A stretch of 64,000 bases of DNA from Mesocentrotus franciscanus (Eukaryota; Echinodermata; Echinoidea; Camarodonta; Strongylocentrotidae), in the NCBI GenBank assembly GCA_037976565.1, contig CP137674.1:31465047-31529046 (forward strand). Reading direction: 5' to 3'. Each line of letters begins with the position of its first letter. Position 1 is the first letter of the stretch. Shown one piece after another: positions 1 through 12,323 of the stretch. The notes beneath the pieces were generated by a model. It was given only the letters and a program-made list of their open reading frames with translations, searched no databases and was not told the DNA's origin. A program made the position numbers and the translations under genes.

Positions 1-51
1 AATTTGCCGACTGCACCCCAGCATTCTCGACTCTCGTATCTACGGATTATC
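1..51 (-). CDS. Possible start of cytoplasmic-tail exon (partial)
   Basis: After CCAATTAG the frame that completes the split Arg codon of the transmembrane exon stays open to the window edge and reads [16 protein letters not shown], basic as expected just inside a membrane. The polypyrimidine tract is weak. The next bases to the left would show whether this is an exon. Confidence 0.35.
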
Positions 52-3000
52 CTAATTGGCCGAAACACAGTCCCATATTTCATATTCATGAATTATATTT
101 TACTTATTCGTTCCACCACGTCATCAAAATAATGGAGGCCAGGAGAAAACTGGAGACCACTTTTGATATGACTTACCGAATTAAAATGAAGATGGCAAAG
201 ATAAAGACGGCGACCCCTATAACAACCAATGCTGATCCAATCCCGATGACGGTATAGGAGTGGGTAGCAGCTGAACGGTAGGCACCTGGGGGGGGGGGTA
301 AAGGCAGGAATGACAATTTCGTTAAAATTACCGTCAAAAATTGAAATTATGAATGGAAAAGAAGAATAAGCCATTTTATGACAAATGAAGTAGCCAATAG
401 ACCTGGTCAAACGTATTTCGTGCTACACCTTGCAAATTAAGGAGTATCTTGATGAACAGTGGGGGCGGGGCACTATCTGGGCAGCCCTGCATACGTGCTG
501 TTACCCCGTTGAAAGTTGTCTTTTTTCATGGGCTTTGAATTGGAATATGAGTTGAAATGCGAGAGAACGTGGTATAGAGTGAGGGAGAGTCCAGCTCGGA
601 ATGGGTGTATATTCTTTTCAATTATGTTGCCTCTCCTCGTCACCCTATCTTTTTCTTTTTCTTCCCATCATTTTTTCACTATTTTCTTAGGGGCGTGCCC
701 TCTCTGTCTCCTGTAGCTACGCCATTGATACCGACAGGGCAGGTTACAGATCATTATGATTTTTCTCTTTTAGTTGTTTTTTGTTTAGGATATAGCATCC
801 GTATCAGATTGTGTAACCTGATAATTACTCCACCCTCTCTATACATCTGGCTGTGGATTTGTGAAACGAAATACTACATATCACATTTTTGCCATTTAAT
901 TGGGGACGAGTGCAATCCATATACCCCCCTGTCGCTACGCCAGTAACGTTGACGTTATGAGGAAGGCAGGGTACAGATCATGATTGTTTGTTTTCCTTCA
1001 ATTATTTGGGAACCAGCAACTTAATCAAATTGTTTGCCTGATATTGCTCTACCCTTCTCTATACACCTGGCTGTAGATTTAGGAAATGATTATTGCACGA
1101 TTTTACACATATAAAATCTCTACTTTTTACCTGAGAGAGAAGCACAAGGTATATAATGTGAGTTCCATTGACCATTCAGATTACAAGTCCAAGATGTGGA
1201 TCCTGGTCCGTCCGTACAATATACAAGAACTACCTCGTTATACGAGTAAGAAGAGTGAGGCGACACAAAGTGTGCTCCTCGTGGAGCCTGGTCTGGTAAC
1301 GTGCAATTCACCTCTTCAAAGAGCAAAGAAAAGATGAAAATGGTCAAACGACTTTAAAAAAATGAAACATTCTGGTAATATAGTCACTATCAGTGACAAA
1401 ATTATTAGAGAGCTCCGATACTGAAACGAAAAGAAAACGATTTTTTAATCATATCTACATATTTTTTCCAATAAATTACATTTTTTCTTTCGAAGTAGGG
1501 ATAGGGCGGACTGAACTCACTAATTACATATCTGTGTTACTCTATTAAAATTAATATACGAAAGGTATTTGTCGAAAGAGCACATGCATCTATGCTTACT
1601 TAATACTACCATTGTCTTTTTCAATTTTTCATAATTGTAATTATCTCGGAAGACCCGAAAAATGAAAAAGTATTTTAAAATAGAGTTTAGATTGTAAAAA
1701 ATGCAAGAAAATTTACATGTGATTATTTTGATTAAATATGATAAAATTTAAGTTAGAATTAATCTTGAATCTACCATACCTTGATCGCAGAGCTTGCCTG
1801 TAAAACCTGGAGTACAGATACAATGGAAGGTATCTCCTGAATCAACACAGATCCCTTGATCACATGGATCAGCGAGGCAAAGTACTGAGGTCAGAAGAAA
1901 ATAATGGACAGATAAAACGATTATTAGCGAAAGCACAAGGTCTTCTTAAATAAAATTAAGCCCTCAAAAAAAAAAAAAAAAAAAAGGATCAGTTTTGAGG
2001 ACTTTAAGGATTCTAGGAAAGACCGCCCTCGACTCTGGGCAATCCACCCCCACCTATTCAGCAATGACAACTACGCCGGAAAACTTACTCCAGAGGACAT
2101 CAGACACCCTTATCCCCGCACAGTATGGGCAATTTTCTTTGGAATTAATTGTCCTTCAGAGGGGTAGTAATCGAGGGTACTCCTTGTATCGAACACTCAC
2201 TTTGAGTTACAGATTTGTTTTTTATATTACTGTAAGGATAATGATAAAGCCATGGTCATTCCAGATCCTTTGTATTTCCATTGCATCCGTCTTGTCCACG
2301 AAAACATCATGACAGGGTGTCAATACATTAGAATGGCCGATTGTCCATTACAGATCAGATACAATAAAGCTTTCTAGAAATTTCATTTCATTTCATTTAA
2401 TTTTATTTAAACACGGTAACTTTCTCAGCCTAAACGGCTGTTTTTCAGAAAGTCCGTGTTCAAGAATTTTCTGTTCATAATTTAGCAAAAGGATAACGCA
2501 CATAAATAAGGGCATAAGAATATCTTGTCAGTGAAGGTTTAAAGAAAACACCCCCACCACCACCACCATCTCACCCTTTCCACCACCACACTGGGAGTTG
2601 CAGGAGGATGTAGAGGGCGCTGGTCTTACCTGGAGGTGAACATGCCACACCAGCATCCTCAAAGTGAGTACAATCATGGACACCTATCCCGGAATGTGAA
2701 CAGTTCAGTATGTTAGGCTCGGTTCCCTTACAGTCCAAGTTATCCAGCAGGATAGGACCCGGTCCAGATCCAAAGTGGGCCGTGCTGGCTATCTGAAGAG
2801 GACTACCAAAACCCAATTCTTTACAGATCACCCAGGCATCTCGTCTATGTAGGAATAGACAATGAGAAAGAGTGACATAGACAGAGAAGAACACCACACT
2901 TAATTGTCACTCGTCGACAGAGTATCAGAGAGAACGAAAGATAAAAAGACTAAAAACGGAGAACTACTCTCTTAATATACAGGAGTGGAAATCCATTCTA

Positions 3001-5598
3001 AAAACAATAACAATTAGAAAACTTCCACCTTCAGAATGTTATTCAACCATGTTATTCAACCATAATTTGGAGTGGATTCAACTCCAAAGGAAGTGATCCC
3101 TAATAATTATGACTCCTATAAGAATAGGATTTCCACTAGACTGTTAACCACAACACCTCCAGTATTATTGCATTCATACTGACATGATGTCACCATAGTT
3201 ATGTTTATGATCTGATTCAATGAGACCTTCTTGTTTAAAATAACAACAGCTAAATTTGCGGTATTTCACAGAATAATACAGTTGACTTGGGGTTAGCATA
3301 TGACCACATAATAATCATTTATTTTAAAACTACCTATAGAGTTGCTCGCCTTTCAACATTCTAAGAGCATTTTGCGATTTATAAAATTCAAATGTCATTA
3401 TGTTTAGATCTTAACTTATAAGGAAACCCTTAGGACATTTCTTTTGGCATGACTGTGTTGAATATAAATAATGGCCTAATCACAACCTAGAGTATTGTTC
3501 TAAACAAACTGCATTGTACACATACGCTCATGAACTATGATCAATAACTAATGTTGCTTATTAACTGATGTTAAAAATGTTTAAAAGTTCCATTAAACAG
3601 CCATGACATACAATTATGACGAAGTAGATCTCCATGGAAACTGAACATGCTCTTTATCATAGATTCCCACGCAACAAAAGTATGGAGGCCTATTGCGGTC
3701 ATCATTATTAGTCATAATTATGAGAAAGAACCGGTGTATTCTATTCGCCTAATGAATGAATGTTGTTATTGTTGATTGGGCTTAAAGGCATTTCAGTCAT
3801 AAATGACTATTTTATGCCTATGAATGAATGAATGAATGAATGAATGATGGATGGATGGATGGATGAATGAATGAATGAATGAATGGATGGATGGATGGAT
3901 GGATGAATGAATGAATGGATGGATGGATGGATGGATGGATGGATGAATGAATGAATGGATGGATGGATGGATGGATGGATGGATGGATGGATGGATGGAT
4001 GGATGAATGAATGAATGAATGAATGAATGAATGAATGAATGGATGAATGATGAATAGATAAATGAATATACATGTATAAATACATGGGTAGGTTATAATT
4101 AATCAATAACAAAAGTATGACAAAAAAGTGCATATATGAATAAATGAAGCACAAACTTGAGGAAAGAATAAGGAATGTGAGAAAACAAAATCTTGGAGTG
4201 ATTAGAAGGGAGAATGATAATGTGAAAGGGGATGTGCACAGTTGAAAGAGGTTCTTACCTGTCCCACTGATCATCGCATATCGTACCCCATGTGTCATTC
4301 CAGAAGACTTCCACCCTCCCTTCGTACTTGTTGAATCCTCCGACGAGTCGGACATTTCTATACGGTTCTGTTGAAAATTCAAGACTTTTATTATTCACAT
4401 ACAAAGAAACAGTTTCATATTTTAAGTGCCTCATTTCATTGTCTAAAAATATATTACCCGATGATATAATTAAAAGGAAAGTTTAATGTTGAATGATCAC
4501 TGTATAATGGGCTATGTTCCTTTAGTTTAATAACATACGTTCAAAATAATTTTTCGATCAGTCATCAAGCAAAATGATTTTATATTTAATAATGAATGTA
4601 AATGGCATCACGTGTACAAATTATTTTGATGTTGATTATGGTGTATTATAGGACTTGTGCGGTGTGTCCAGTCAAGGGGGGGGGGTGCACTTGCCTCAAG
4701 ACTAGTGCCTAATGCGAGAAGCGTGGAAGGTTTGGGAGGGGGCCATGTCACCTTTCCCCTACCATTTTTCTCCATTGCTCGTTATCTCCTTTTCCTTATT
4801 TATATTATTTCTCTCTCTCTTTCTTTTCTTCTCTCTTCCTCTCTATCCCTCTCTTTCTCTCTCTCTCTTTCACTTGTGGGTAAGTTTCCCTTCCCTGCCC
4901 TATTATACATTTTTCAACATTATACATTTAATTCAGTGAATTGTAAGTTCATCGAAACACGATCGCGAAGACTTTCAAGAACTGAACTTATTTAAAAGCT
5001 ATTATATTGCCAATATAAATCATATTGAGATTACGTAATATTATTTGTATTGGCATATTTGACGCACACGGCTTCTGAAATTGCCTAGGCTTTGATAGGA
5101 TGATATCTCGAAAGCCTTTGCGATCGTTTTCATTTACATGTATGTAAAAGTTATAGGTTTAGTATAGTGTTTACGTGTAATTTGTATTTTTACCTTTAAA
5201 CAAAAACTTTTCACATAGGCCTACTCTGAAATGGATTAAGTGAAACGGGTCAACGGTCATAATAATGCTGGTTTCACTTCCAACCCAAAATATTTTGGTG
5301 GCTGTTAGAATCTTGGTGGTGAGTCATCGCTTAGTTTAAATTTCCGGTAACCAGATTGTCAAAGGTCGTTGTCTAACCGTGCCCTGATCATTGTTTTTGA
5401 CGTTAGCAAGATAGGTATTTAATTGTAAGGGTATATATTGCAATAACATGGATGTAATTCGAGCTTCAATTTGAAAAGAATCATAAAGAATTTATCATTA
5501 TTTATTTATTGCTTATAATCAAGCCCGCAGGAGAAAAAAAAGAGAGGGAGAGAGAAAGAGAAAGAGAGAGAGAGAGAGAGAAAGAGAAAGAGCAAGAG

Positions 5599-5664
<66 letters not shown>

Positions 5665-5797
5665 GAGAGAGAGGGTAGAGAAAGGGGGTCTGATAATTGA
5701 TTATTATTATAATATACACAATATAGTAGACCTACGTATTTTTAACCAGCATATTAGATTTCTAATACGATTTTTCTAACTATAATACTACGGAACC

Positions 5798-5851
<54 letters not shown>

Positions 5852-6098
5852 TTATTTTCTTTCTTCAAAAACTGACATAGGTGCCATCATCATAGATCTA
5901 ATGGTTGACGGGTCCACCTTTCTTTTTTGAGAGAATAAAATTAAGTCAGAATAAAATTACTTCTTACAAAAACAAACAAAACAAAACAAAAAATGCATAA
6001 GAAATGGACACATACCTGAACAAGTAATAAGTTGCATGTATGCGATCAGCAAACACAGTCCTAATATCCACGATGTCATGGTCGATTGAGATGTATTT
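1..6098 (-). CDS. SRCR-EGF-sushi single-pass membrane receptor (gene model, 3' end outside window)
   Basis: Spliced model: 6016-6079, 4259-4367, 2630-2844, 1780-1884, 1131-1313, 177-285, then probably 1-51. Each donor is GT, each acceptor AG, and the codon phase agrees at every junction (1, 2, 1, 1, 1). The first six exons give 261 residues: signal peptide about 1-21, SRCR 26-128, EGF 131-164, sushi/CCP 168-222, transmembrane helix about 236-259, then a basic cytoplasmic start. The SRCR domain has six cysteines and is split by an intron, both typical of group A SRCR domains. By family, SRCR/CCP/EGF ectodomains bind extracellular ligands; echinoderms carry many SRCR genes, often linked to immunity, but this protein's ligand is unknown. 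The cytoplasmic tail is mostly outside the window, so signalling motifs cannot be judged. The domain calls are secure; the gene has no symbol I can assign. Confidence 0.85.
177..285 (-). CDS. Receptor exon 6: transmembrane helix
   Basis: The acceptor is a C-run then AG at 286-287, and the donor is ATTCG|GTAAGT. It encodes [16 protein letters not shown] followed by about 20 strongly hydrophobic residues ([18 protein letters not shown]) and then Arg. Phase 1 at the start agrees with the sushi exon; it ends in phase 2. This is the type I anchor of the receptor. Confidence 0.85.
716..1090. repeat. Diverged tandem duplication in receptor intron
   Basis: Segments 716-870 and 933-1090 align: both run from GCTACGCCA through GGGxAGGxTACAGATCAT to CTCTATACAxCTGGCTGTxGATTT. 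No coding content is seen. Confidence 0.7.
1131..1313 (-). CDS. Receptor exon 5: sushi (CCP) domain
   Basis: The acceptor is CTCTTTGAAG| (the AG that keeps phase 1) and the donor CTCTCAG|GTAAAA. It encodes a single CCP module with the four cysteines and the Trp before the last one: VNC, VYC, WTC, NGQW, IPC. Length is about 58 residues, normal for CCP. It is a phase 1-1 exon. Confidence 0.88.
1780..1884 (-). CDS. Receptor exon 4: EGF-like domain
   Basis: The acceptor is CTGACCTCAG| and the donor GATCAAG|GTATGG. With the split Val codon it encodes one EGF module with six cysteines: LC, DPC, GIC, FHC, IC and KLC, with the C-terminal motif [10 protein letters not shown]. It is a phase 1-1 exon, so the domain sits in one skippable module. 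Confidence 0.9.
2630..2844 (-). CDS. Receptor exon 3: second half of SRCR domain
   Basis: The acceptor is CTACATAG| and the donor CCTCCAG|GTAAGA. It encodes [36 protein letters not shown] and [13 protein letters not shown], the conserved second half of an SRCR domain. Over both exons the six cysteines are those after TI, VI, LD, LN, HD and VA, which matches the group A pattern. It ends in phase 1. Confidence 0.92.
3821..4060. repeat. Tetranucleotide microsatellite (GAAT/GGAT)n
   Basis: About 240 bp of GAAT and GGAT units in alternating blocks, inside the intron that splits the SRCR domain. The open frame through it is a product of the repeat. Confidence 0.97.
4259..4367 (-). CDS. Receptor exon 2: first half of SRCR domain
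   Basis: The exon runs from TTTTCAACAG| to GGGACAG|GTAAGA. It encodes the SRCR start: [24 protein letters not shown]. The other frame, open through the adjacent GAAT/GGAT microsatellite, is not coding. It ends in phase 2, and AG joins the next exon's first base to give Arg in the motif [11 protein letters not shown]. Confidence 0.9.
4800..4872. repeat. CT-rich low-complexity tract
   Basis: CTCTCT/TTCT tract in receptor intron 1. Confidence 0.85.
5530..5680. repeat. (GA)n microsatellite
   Basis: About 150 bp of GA dinucleotide with a few interruptions, in receptor intron 1. Confidence 0.97.
5798..5850. repeat. (TA)n microsatellite
   Basis: TA dinucleotide with one interruption, about 165 bp upstream of the signal-peptide exon's donor end. 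Confidence 0.95.
6016..6098 (-). CDS. Receptor exon 1: 5'UTR end, start codon and signal peptide
   Basis: The start ATG is at 6079. It opens a 21-residue hydrophobic leader ([20 protein letters not shown] plus Ser) and the exon ends TTCAG at 6016 before GTATGT. The 19 bases before the ATG follow a good acceptor (TTTTATTTACAG), so a non-coding exon probably lies upstream. An in-frame upstream ATG exists (frame open from about 6172), but it lies beyond that acceptor and would bury the leader. The last base is phase 1 and joins the SRCR exon at 4367 to read Cys-Ser-Glu-Pro-Tyr. Confidence 0.8.
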
Positions 6099-8860
6099 CT
6101 GTAAATAAAAGTTACGTTTACTTTAGGGTCTTCATCATAATTAAACCGTTCGCAAAAATGGCATTCGGTCATATAAATCTGATCTGATCTGCAGTCAACA
6201 TGAGCCTTGCGATAGAACTTTAAACATAAAAACTAAGTAAAACCACACAGACGTACGAGGCGGGGTGAATGCTAGGGGCTGCGCAGTCCCTAAGAATTTT
6301 GAAACTACAAGGTTGTATTAATTTTATTTTCTCGTTTTTCGATGAGTAATAGGAACGGGGTCTGTCTATAATATCCATTTTAGGACTCATTGGAAGAAAA
6401 CTTAGGACCCTAGTTGGAAAGTGCCAATCGTCAGCTCTCAATCCTGCCAACTTTACTTGTTTTCTTTCAACATGTTCACTGTTACAATTTTTTTGTATTT
6501 CATTATTTTTTCGGACGTGCTTCACGAATGAAATAAAATCAAACAAATTCCGTATAAGCATCCAGTAAATGCTAAAGGGCCTAATAATGAAAAGATGGCA
6601 TTCTTTCGTTCAAAGGCCCATCGTAATTTTTATTTGATCTATTAAAGCGCAGACATTTCGCCTTTTGACAGTGACAACAGAGAAGGGGGCTTATGTAGTC
6701 CTGTGTACGACATATACAGAGACATGGTTTGTCACTGTGCCATCCTCTCCCCTACCCCCACACACACACAAACTTCTTCCTGTCGACTCAGCTGCCCCTC
6801 TTGCATCTAGAAGCCTGGTTCCGCCATTGATAATTGCCAATCAAGTAATGTTTCATTTACTATTTCGGTGTCAGATAAATTTGTTATCTTATCATAAGTT
6901 GATGAAAGAACGACCCAATATTTTTACCTTTTATATTTACTGCAATATCCTTGACATAGGCCTACATAATTCACACGAGTATGAATAAGAATGAAAATAA
7001 TTACAACAGTGGGTAGATTTCTTGAAATATCACAAAATGTGCTTAAGTAAACGAATATTCTAGTGAAAATAGAATGGAAGTTGCCGATGATAAATATATC
7101 AGGTGTTTTTCTATATCAACAGTCCTTTATGAAGTATGGACAAGAACGCTAACCATAATGTTCTCAATACTATTTATATGCAACAAAATAAAGTAAGACG
7201 AGTTTACATACCTGAGTCATAAAGATAAACCTCCAAAGCTGACTGATGTATATATATATATCTATAGGCCTACATATATAATGCGACGATTCAAACTTTC
7301 ATTAAATAAGAAATAACTAATCTATAAAGTTATCCGCTAGGTCTCCTAATATCCATCCCATATGTTCCAGGCAAAACTTATAACGCCAGTCTGTAGAGAC
7401 GCAGTAGTATGACTTGGCGACTGCAGTCTGTTCTCTGAATAGCCTCTGTGCGCAACTACGACTTTCAAACGGAAGATGGACTAACGGGTGACAAAGCAAG
7501 CGCAAAATACCAATAACAAATGTTTTGATGGGAAAACATTAGGGTCGTATATAGGCTTATATCCCAGTATTTTTTTTGTTACCATTAATCATAGCAAGTA
7601 AATAATTGAATCGACAGAGGTTTTCAATATTTTAAAAAATCCTATTTTGAGACACGTTTCTAGTAGAATTTTTTTTTTTATCCGTATCTCTTTCAGGAAT
7701 TACTTCGTGTAAATTATGTGGGAATCAAACATGATTGTATATCATAATCAGAACAAATGAAGTAAAGAATGGATAAATTATTTTCTTTTGCTCTTGAGCT
7801 TATACTGTCCAAATTATTTGCAATGAGCACAATATTCAGTCTTTTAGTTCGTTTTGTTTGCCCTTTGCTACAACCAATTAACTGTATAAAGTATTTCTAC
7901 TTCTGATATTTATTTATTTTACCGTCATTGTTCAAATTGAATTCAGTCTCAACAGATCGTAAAACATAACATTTCATTTCACCGAGGGGGATTAGGCTAG
8001 GTGTTTTGAAATGACCGTAATCTCCTCTTCAAGGTTTGTATTTCCGTCTAGAGTTCCGTCTAAGGTTAAGGACAATGAAGAAATGTTTACCAGGATAATT
8101 ATCATGGATGGCCTTTTTGTCTAAAAATATTGGACATGCACTCATTGTATTGGGAATCGCCCTGCGCGAGCCCCCTTTCAACTCAAATCGCATACCATTA
8201 AGGTTTTTTTTCTCGGAATTGTGCCCTCCCCTTTCAACGAAATGCTGGATCCGCCCCTGCAGGTTACAACCTTTAATGGAGGAATAAGTCATATTTTGGT
8301 ACCTGTGCCCCGTCTTATAAAGATTTGATAGAAATCACAACTTATCTGCGATTGATATCAAAAGCAACTATCATACATAAGAGATAGGATACTGCAAACT
8401 CTCTCTCTCTCAATTCTTTTCTACCCCCTCTCTCCCCCTTAATTTACCTATTTCTCCATCTCTTTCTCTCCCTCCCCTCCCCTTTCCCTTATTTTCTCAC
8501 ACCCCTCTCTCGTTCGCCTTTTTTTTGTAGTCCCCCTCTCCTCCTCCGGAGACAATTTCCCGCGTCATAAAATGTTTCTCTCTCGTCTTTACATTCTAGC
8601 CACTTTCGTTCAATATAATTATGCTGAACATTTACATAAAGAGGCTTTCCTGGTCATACTGAATTCTTTATTATTGCGTGAAATACAAACAAATGAAAGT
8701 GTGATCGCAAAAACATTCGGTGAAATAAAGGAAAGGAGAAAACTCGAGATGTGCTTCGGAATCAGTGACCCGGAACATTATAATTGAAACTCTACTTTGC
8801 ATTTGAATCAGATGTCAATTTTAGTCGTGTTTACCCGTCGTACTTTGATCCTTTACCAAG
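6099..8860. other. Intergenic region upstream of the receptor gene
   Basis: I see no supported exon on either strand. Contents: AT-rich sequence, a short CA run near 6761, a TA run near 7248, a CT-rich tract at 8400-8530, and a G-rich stretch at 8150-8265 (with GGCGGATCCAGCATTT on the minus strand) that looks like decayed repeat. The receptor promoter and any non-coding first exon should lie in the first few kb, but no TATA-like element stands out. Confidence 0.5.
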
Positions 8861-9140
8861 GGGGTGTTTCACAAAGACTAAGATCGAGTTTAAGTTGGAC
8901 TTAACTATGGCAGGCCGTTCATGCCACTGTTTGCTCTCACCATTTACTGGCATTGGTCTCTCAAGGGACATACAAATCATGGTCACAAATCTACAGAATT
9001 TACGTTTGTTGATGATACATTATTGAAGGAAAAAATATAATAATCTAAAAATTATAATGATGAGAGCAACCAGTGGCATGAATGGCCTGCCATAGTTAAG
9101 TCCAACTTAAAGTCGATCTTAGTCATTGTGAAACACACCC
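8861..9140. mobile_element. Foldback MITE, family X, copy 1
   Basis: Arms of about 75 bp are inverted copies: the left begins GGGGTGTTTCACAAAGACTA, and the right ends in its complement TGTGAAACACACCC. Both contain TTAAGTTGGACTTAACTATG or its complement. A second copy is at 52279-52575. No coding capacity. Confidence 0.85.
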
Positions 9141-9851
9141 TTGATCACGGTTGTAAAGCTTAATGTGGAAATGAGTAAGATAACAAATAAACCTGGAAGG
9201 AAACCGGGGATACGGGAAGCTTATGCGGGTTTACAATTATACTCTGTTCAACTGATATTTCCCAGCTTCGAAAATTGATTGACAAAAAAAGATTCGCGTT
9301 TTAAATGTATACTTTTTAATTTTACTTAATTTTTTTAATGCTAAATGTTAAGGGGACTTGATTTTTTTTAAAACAAGGATATTGCTTTAAAAGATAGCAG
9401 TGTTTTATTCCCTTCTGTCAAAATTAGACAAGCAGATATGATTAGTTTTCTTTGTTTATTCAGACAATGTACATGTAGTAAGAAAAAGTGAGAAACAATA
9501 TGCCAAAACGCTTCTTAAAATTGTGTCCCTAGTCGCCTTTAAAAAACAACAATACTATGGGTACCACGTCATGCCGTGCCATTTAAAACCTGTGTGCATG
9601 GAAATCTATGTAGTTTCTTTACAATTACAGATCGAGATTAAACAATTTTCTTTATCATTTTCCATATTCTCACTCGTCTATCTCTCCTATATTGTTTTTC
9701 AATTTAGAGATGGAGATTTAATGATAACATTTTAAAAATCATTTGTTCAAGTTTTCACTCGTCTATCTCTTTGATATTGTCTATCACTCAAAAAGCAGTG
9801 AATAGTAGAGGAAGGATCTCCTTTATCTCGTAATATCAGACAGGCTACATT

Positions 9852-9853
<2 letters not shown>

Positions 9854-9897
<44 letters not shown>
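9854..9897. repeat. (TA)n microsatellite
   Basis: Uninterrupted TA dinucleotide, intergenic. Confidence 0.95.
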
Positions 9898-9900
<3 letters not shown>

Positions 9901-10225
9901 GTCTGTGCTATTTGTAGATATATCATTCTTACTCAGCTCATTATGTTATGATAAAAACACAAGAAATGACAATCATTAGACTTGAGAGTTAGATGTTAAA
10001 ACTGTTCCTTAACAGTTTACTTTAATACAAATACATATACATAGTTAAAATGCATCTTTGATTTCAAATCAAATGGAATAGTTGGTTGCTGAATTTCATA
10101 ATAGGTCGATTACATACAGGATTTGACCTCTTTATTATAGCAGGCACTAACTAAAAGGAGAGTGTGGATTTTAAAACTGGGTTCCCTTTCCTATCAATTC
10201 ATTTTGTTACATTTTAGAAATATTG

Positions 10226-10731
10226 TTAAAGGTAATACAAAGTTTTGGTATGGGGTCATGAATTTGGTTCAAATGAACATATTAGCAGCATATGCGATTT
10301 TACAATATTCAATGATCGTTGTCGCGGTTGAAATCAAGTCTAAAGTGATGAAATTGTAAATAATAAACTCTTTATGTTGTATAGCTCCCTCTCAAGACTG
10401 ATATTACTTTAGCTTTAAAACAATGTTTCTTGACTACAATCGACCAATTTGCTATTCCCGTTTGGAAATTATATATCAGAACTGCATATTCTGAGATTTT
10501 CATGATCGCAGCTACCAGAGAATGGCCTTAGGCACTATTTGAAATATTTGAAATTTACCGGGAGCACCGGTAAATTTTTGATTATTCAATTTCTCGAAAG
10601 AAGAAGTGTTTTAGGGGCTAAATTTTCTAGTGCTTATAATACATCCACAGGGGCATCCAAATATATTAAAATTTAAAGAATTACTATCCATCCAATTTTC
10701 TAAATTTCCCAAAACTTTGTATTACCTTTAA
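10226..10731. mobile_element. TIR MITE, family Y, copy 1 (506 bp)
   Basis: It begins TTAAAGGTAATACAAAGTTT and ends with the complement (AAAACTTTGTATTACCTTTAA). It is flanked by TA, as for a mariner-type target site. A copy of the same length is at 29378-29883 and a deleted one at 22957-23018. No coding capacity. Confidence 0.88.
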
Positions 10732-11732
10732 TGTCACACCAGAAACTTTCATGACTTTTTTTCAAATGATCCAGATTCCTGAACAATTTTAGTCTCGGAA
10801 TTACTTAATTTGAACATTGCATTTTTGCAAGTCTCAGAAGATATCTTGCCACAAAAAACAGTAATCATTGACAATCTACAAAATTAAGTTTCTGGTTTTA
10901 CAGCAGACCATGGTTAAAAAACAGAAAAGAAAAGAAAAAGAAGAATTGGGACCAGCAAAACTGTGTTTTGAGAACATTATTAAAACAAGGTTCCAATGTT
11001 TTATCCATAATTTGATTCAAGATATGACATACTCAAATATACTGTATTACATGATTTATAATTCCTTCAAATTCCAGTGAAAAGTACTTTTATCATTGAT
11101 ATGTGTGTGATGTACCTACAATGTTAATTCAAGTAAAAATTATTTGATGATGCCAACGAATAGGGCTTTTAACCAACGTACACATCTAGGAATGAAATAT
11201 TTGAAGTTACACATTTGATACTTAAGATCTTATCATGTCTCCTTGTGCTTCTACCCCTTTCATAAGCACAATAAATATGATTTCTTGAAAACAATAAATA
11301 TGATTTTACAACAGTACTAAAATCTGTCAAACTGAAAATCAGAAATTTGTCAACATTCATAATCAATCACGTGTTAAATTTGCCAATGTGTCGCAAGATG
11401 GTTTCATCTCTACTCTACCCTGGACAAAAACAAACAGTTGTGTTTTTTTTTTTCCAGGGAATTCATAACTCATAACCTCTGATTACCATTACTTATTGAA
11501 ATATTGAATTTATCACACTTTTAAGTGTAAGGCAAACAAATAAACAGAATATAAATATATTGTTAATGTAGGTTTGTAATCTCAAGCTTGTCTGTTACCG
11601 GTATTTGTGATTTTTAAAAAAGTATATATTAAAGCAATTCTCATACATATTATTTGTGAATTTGTGAAGTTATTATACAAATACAATAAACATAATATTG
11701 AGGTCATCAGAGGCCAAGAGACTGGTTGTGCC

Positions 11733-11884
11733 AATGAAGAGAATGGTTACCCACGGAAGACAGATCCTTCGCCAAAGCTGCACCCGTTCTCGGGAACTCG
11801 GTTCCTTCTTATCAGAGGAATTTGGATTTCATAGAACAATTCAAAACACAGCTGAAAAGGTATTTGTTTATCTCAAATGTGACT
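11733..11884 (+). pseudogene. Decayed C-terminal tail of a non-LTR retrotransposon (LINE)
   Basis: The frame holding DRSFAKAAPVLGNSVPSY, then RNLDFIEQFKTQLKRYLF, matches the characteristic end of CR1/Jockey-like reverse-transcriptase ORFs (DRxFxxAAPxLWNxLP ... LDxFKxxLKTxLF). A stop lies just upstream in the same frame and the conserved Trp is Gly, so this is a relic. No other part of the ORF was recognised nearby. Confidence 0.65.
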
Positions 11885-12125
11885 TTAACTACCTGCAGAT
11901 TATCTGTTGAGCTACTTTTTATGTAACTTGCATATTCGTTATTGTCGGCCCTTGATCAAAAGTTTTCTGATATGTGGGGGTTATAAATTAATATATTATG
12001 ATAACAATTTGTATCCTGAGAACAAGAGGGTGTTAGGCAATAGTCCTCAAAATAAATAGCATTAATACCCTTCTGCCTCTCAGCCTACTCTATATCATTA
12101 AAAGGAAGCACATCTGGAATCATTG

Positions 12126-12131
12126 TTTATT
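12126..12131 (-). promoter_or_regulatory. WDR36: Candidate polyadenylation signal of WDR36
   Basis: AATAAA on the minus strand, about 42 bases after the WDR36 stop codon. It would give a very short 3'UTR; other signals further downstream are possible. Confidence 0.5.
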
Positions 12132-12173
12132 GTGGTCCACTGTTTATCGTGAATTCCACTATTGTCAACTATA

Positions 12174-12323
12174 TTATATTTTGGCACTCTTGAGGTATTT
12201 GACAAGGCAAAGGCTCTGGTCAAAATGTCTCTGGATGCGTAACCATGACGACTCCTGTATTTGTGCTAGTGAGGAGAGCTCCTCTGCTAGGTCTGGCTCT
12301 CTCGCAATCATGGCACCGTGAAG
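12174..12323 (-). CDS. WDR36: WDR36 exon 22 (C-terminus and stop)
   Basis: CCCTCAG|CTTCAC to TAA at 12174-12176. It encodes LHGAMIAREPDLAEELSSLA through SLCLVKYLKSAKI, aligning with the vertebrate end NYLKSALL. 49 residues. Confidence 0.93.
   Translation of the reverse strand, partial: LHGAMIAREPDLAEELSSLAQIQESSWLRIQRHFDQSLCLVKYLKSAKI

Noticed and set aside
3807..4382. 191-codon frame rich in SIHPSIH
   Set aside because: It reads through the GAAT/GGAT microsatellite; only 4259-4367 is coding, and in a different frame (SRCR).
5509..5719. Glu-Arg or Ser-Leu repeat frames
   Set aside because: Translations of the (GA)n microsatellite.
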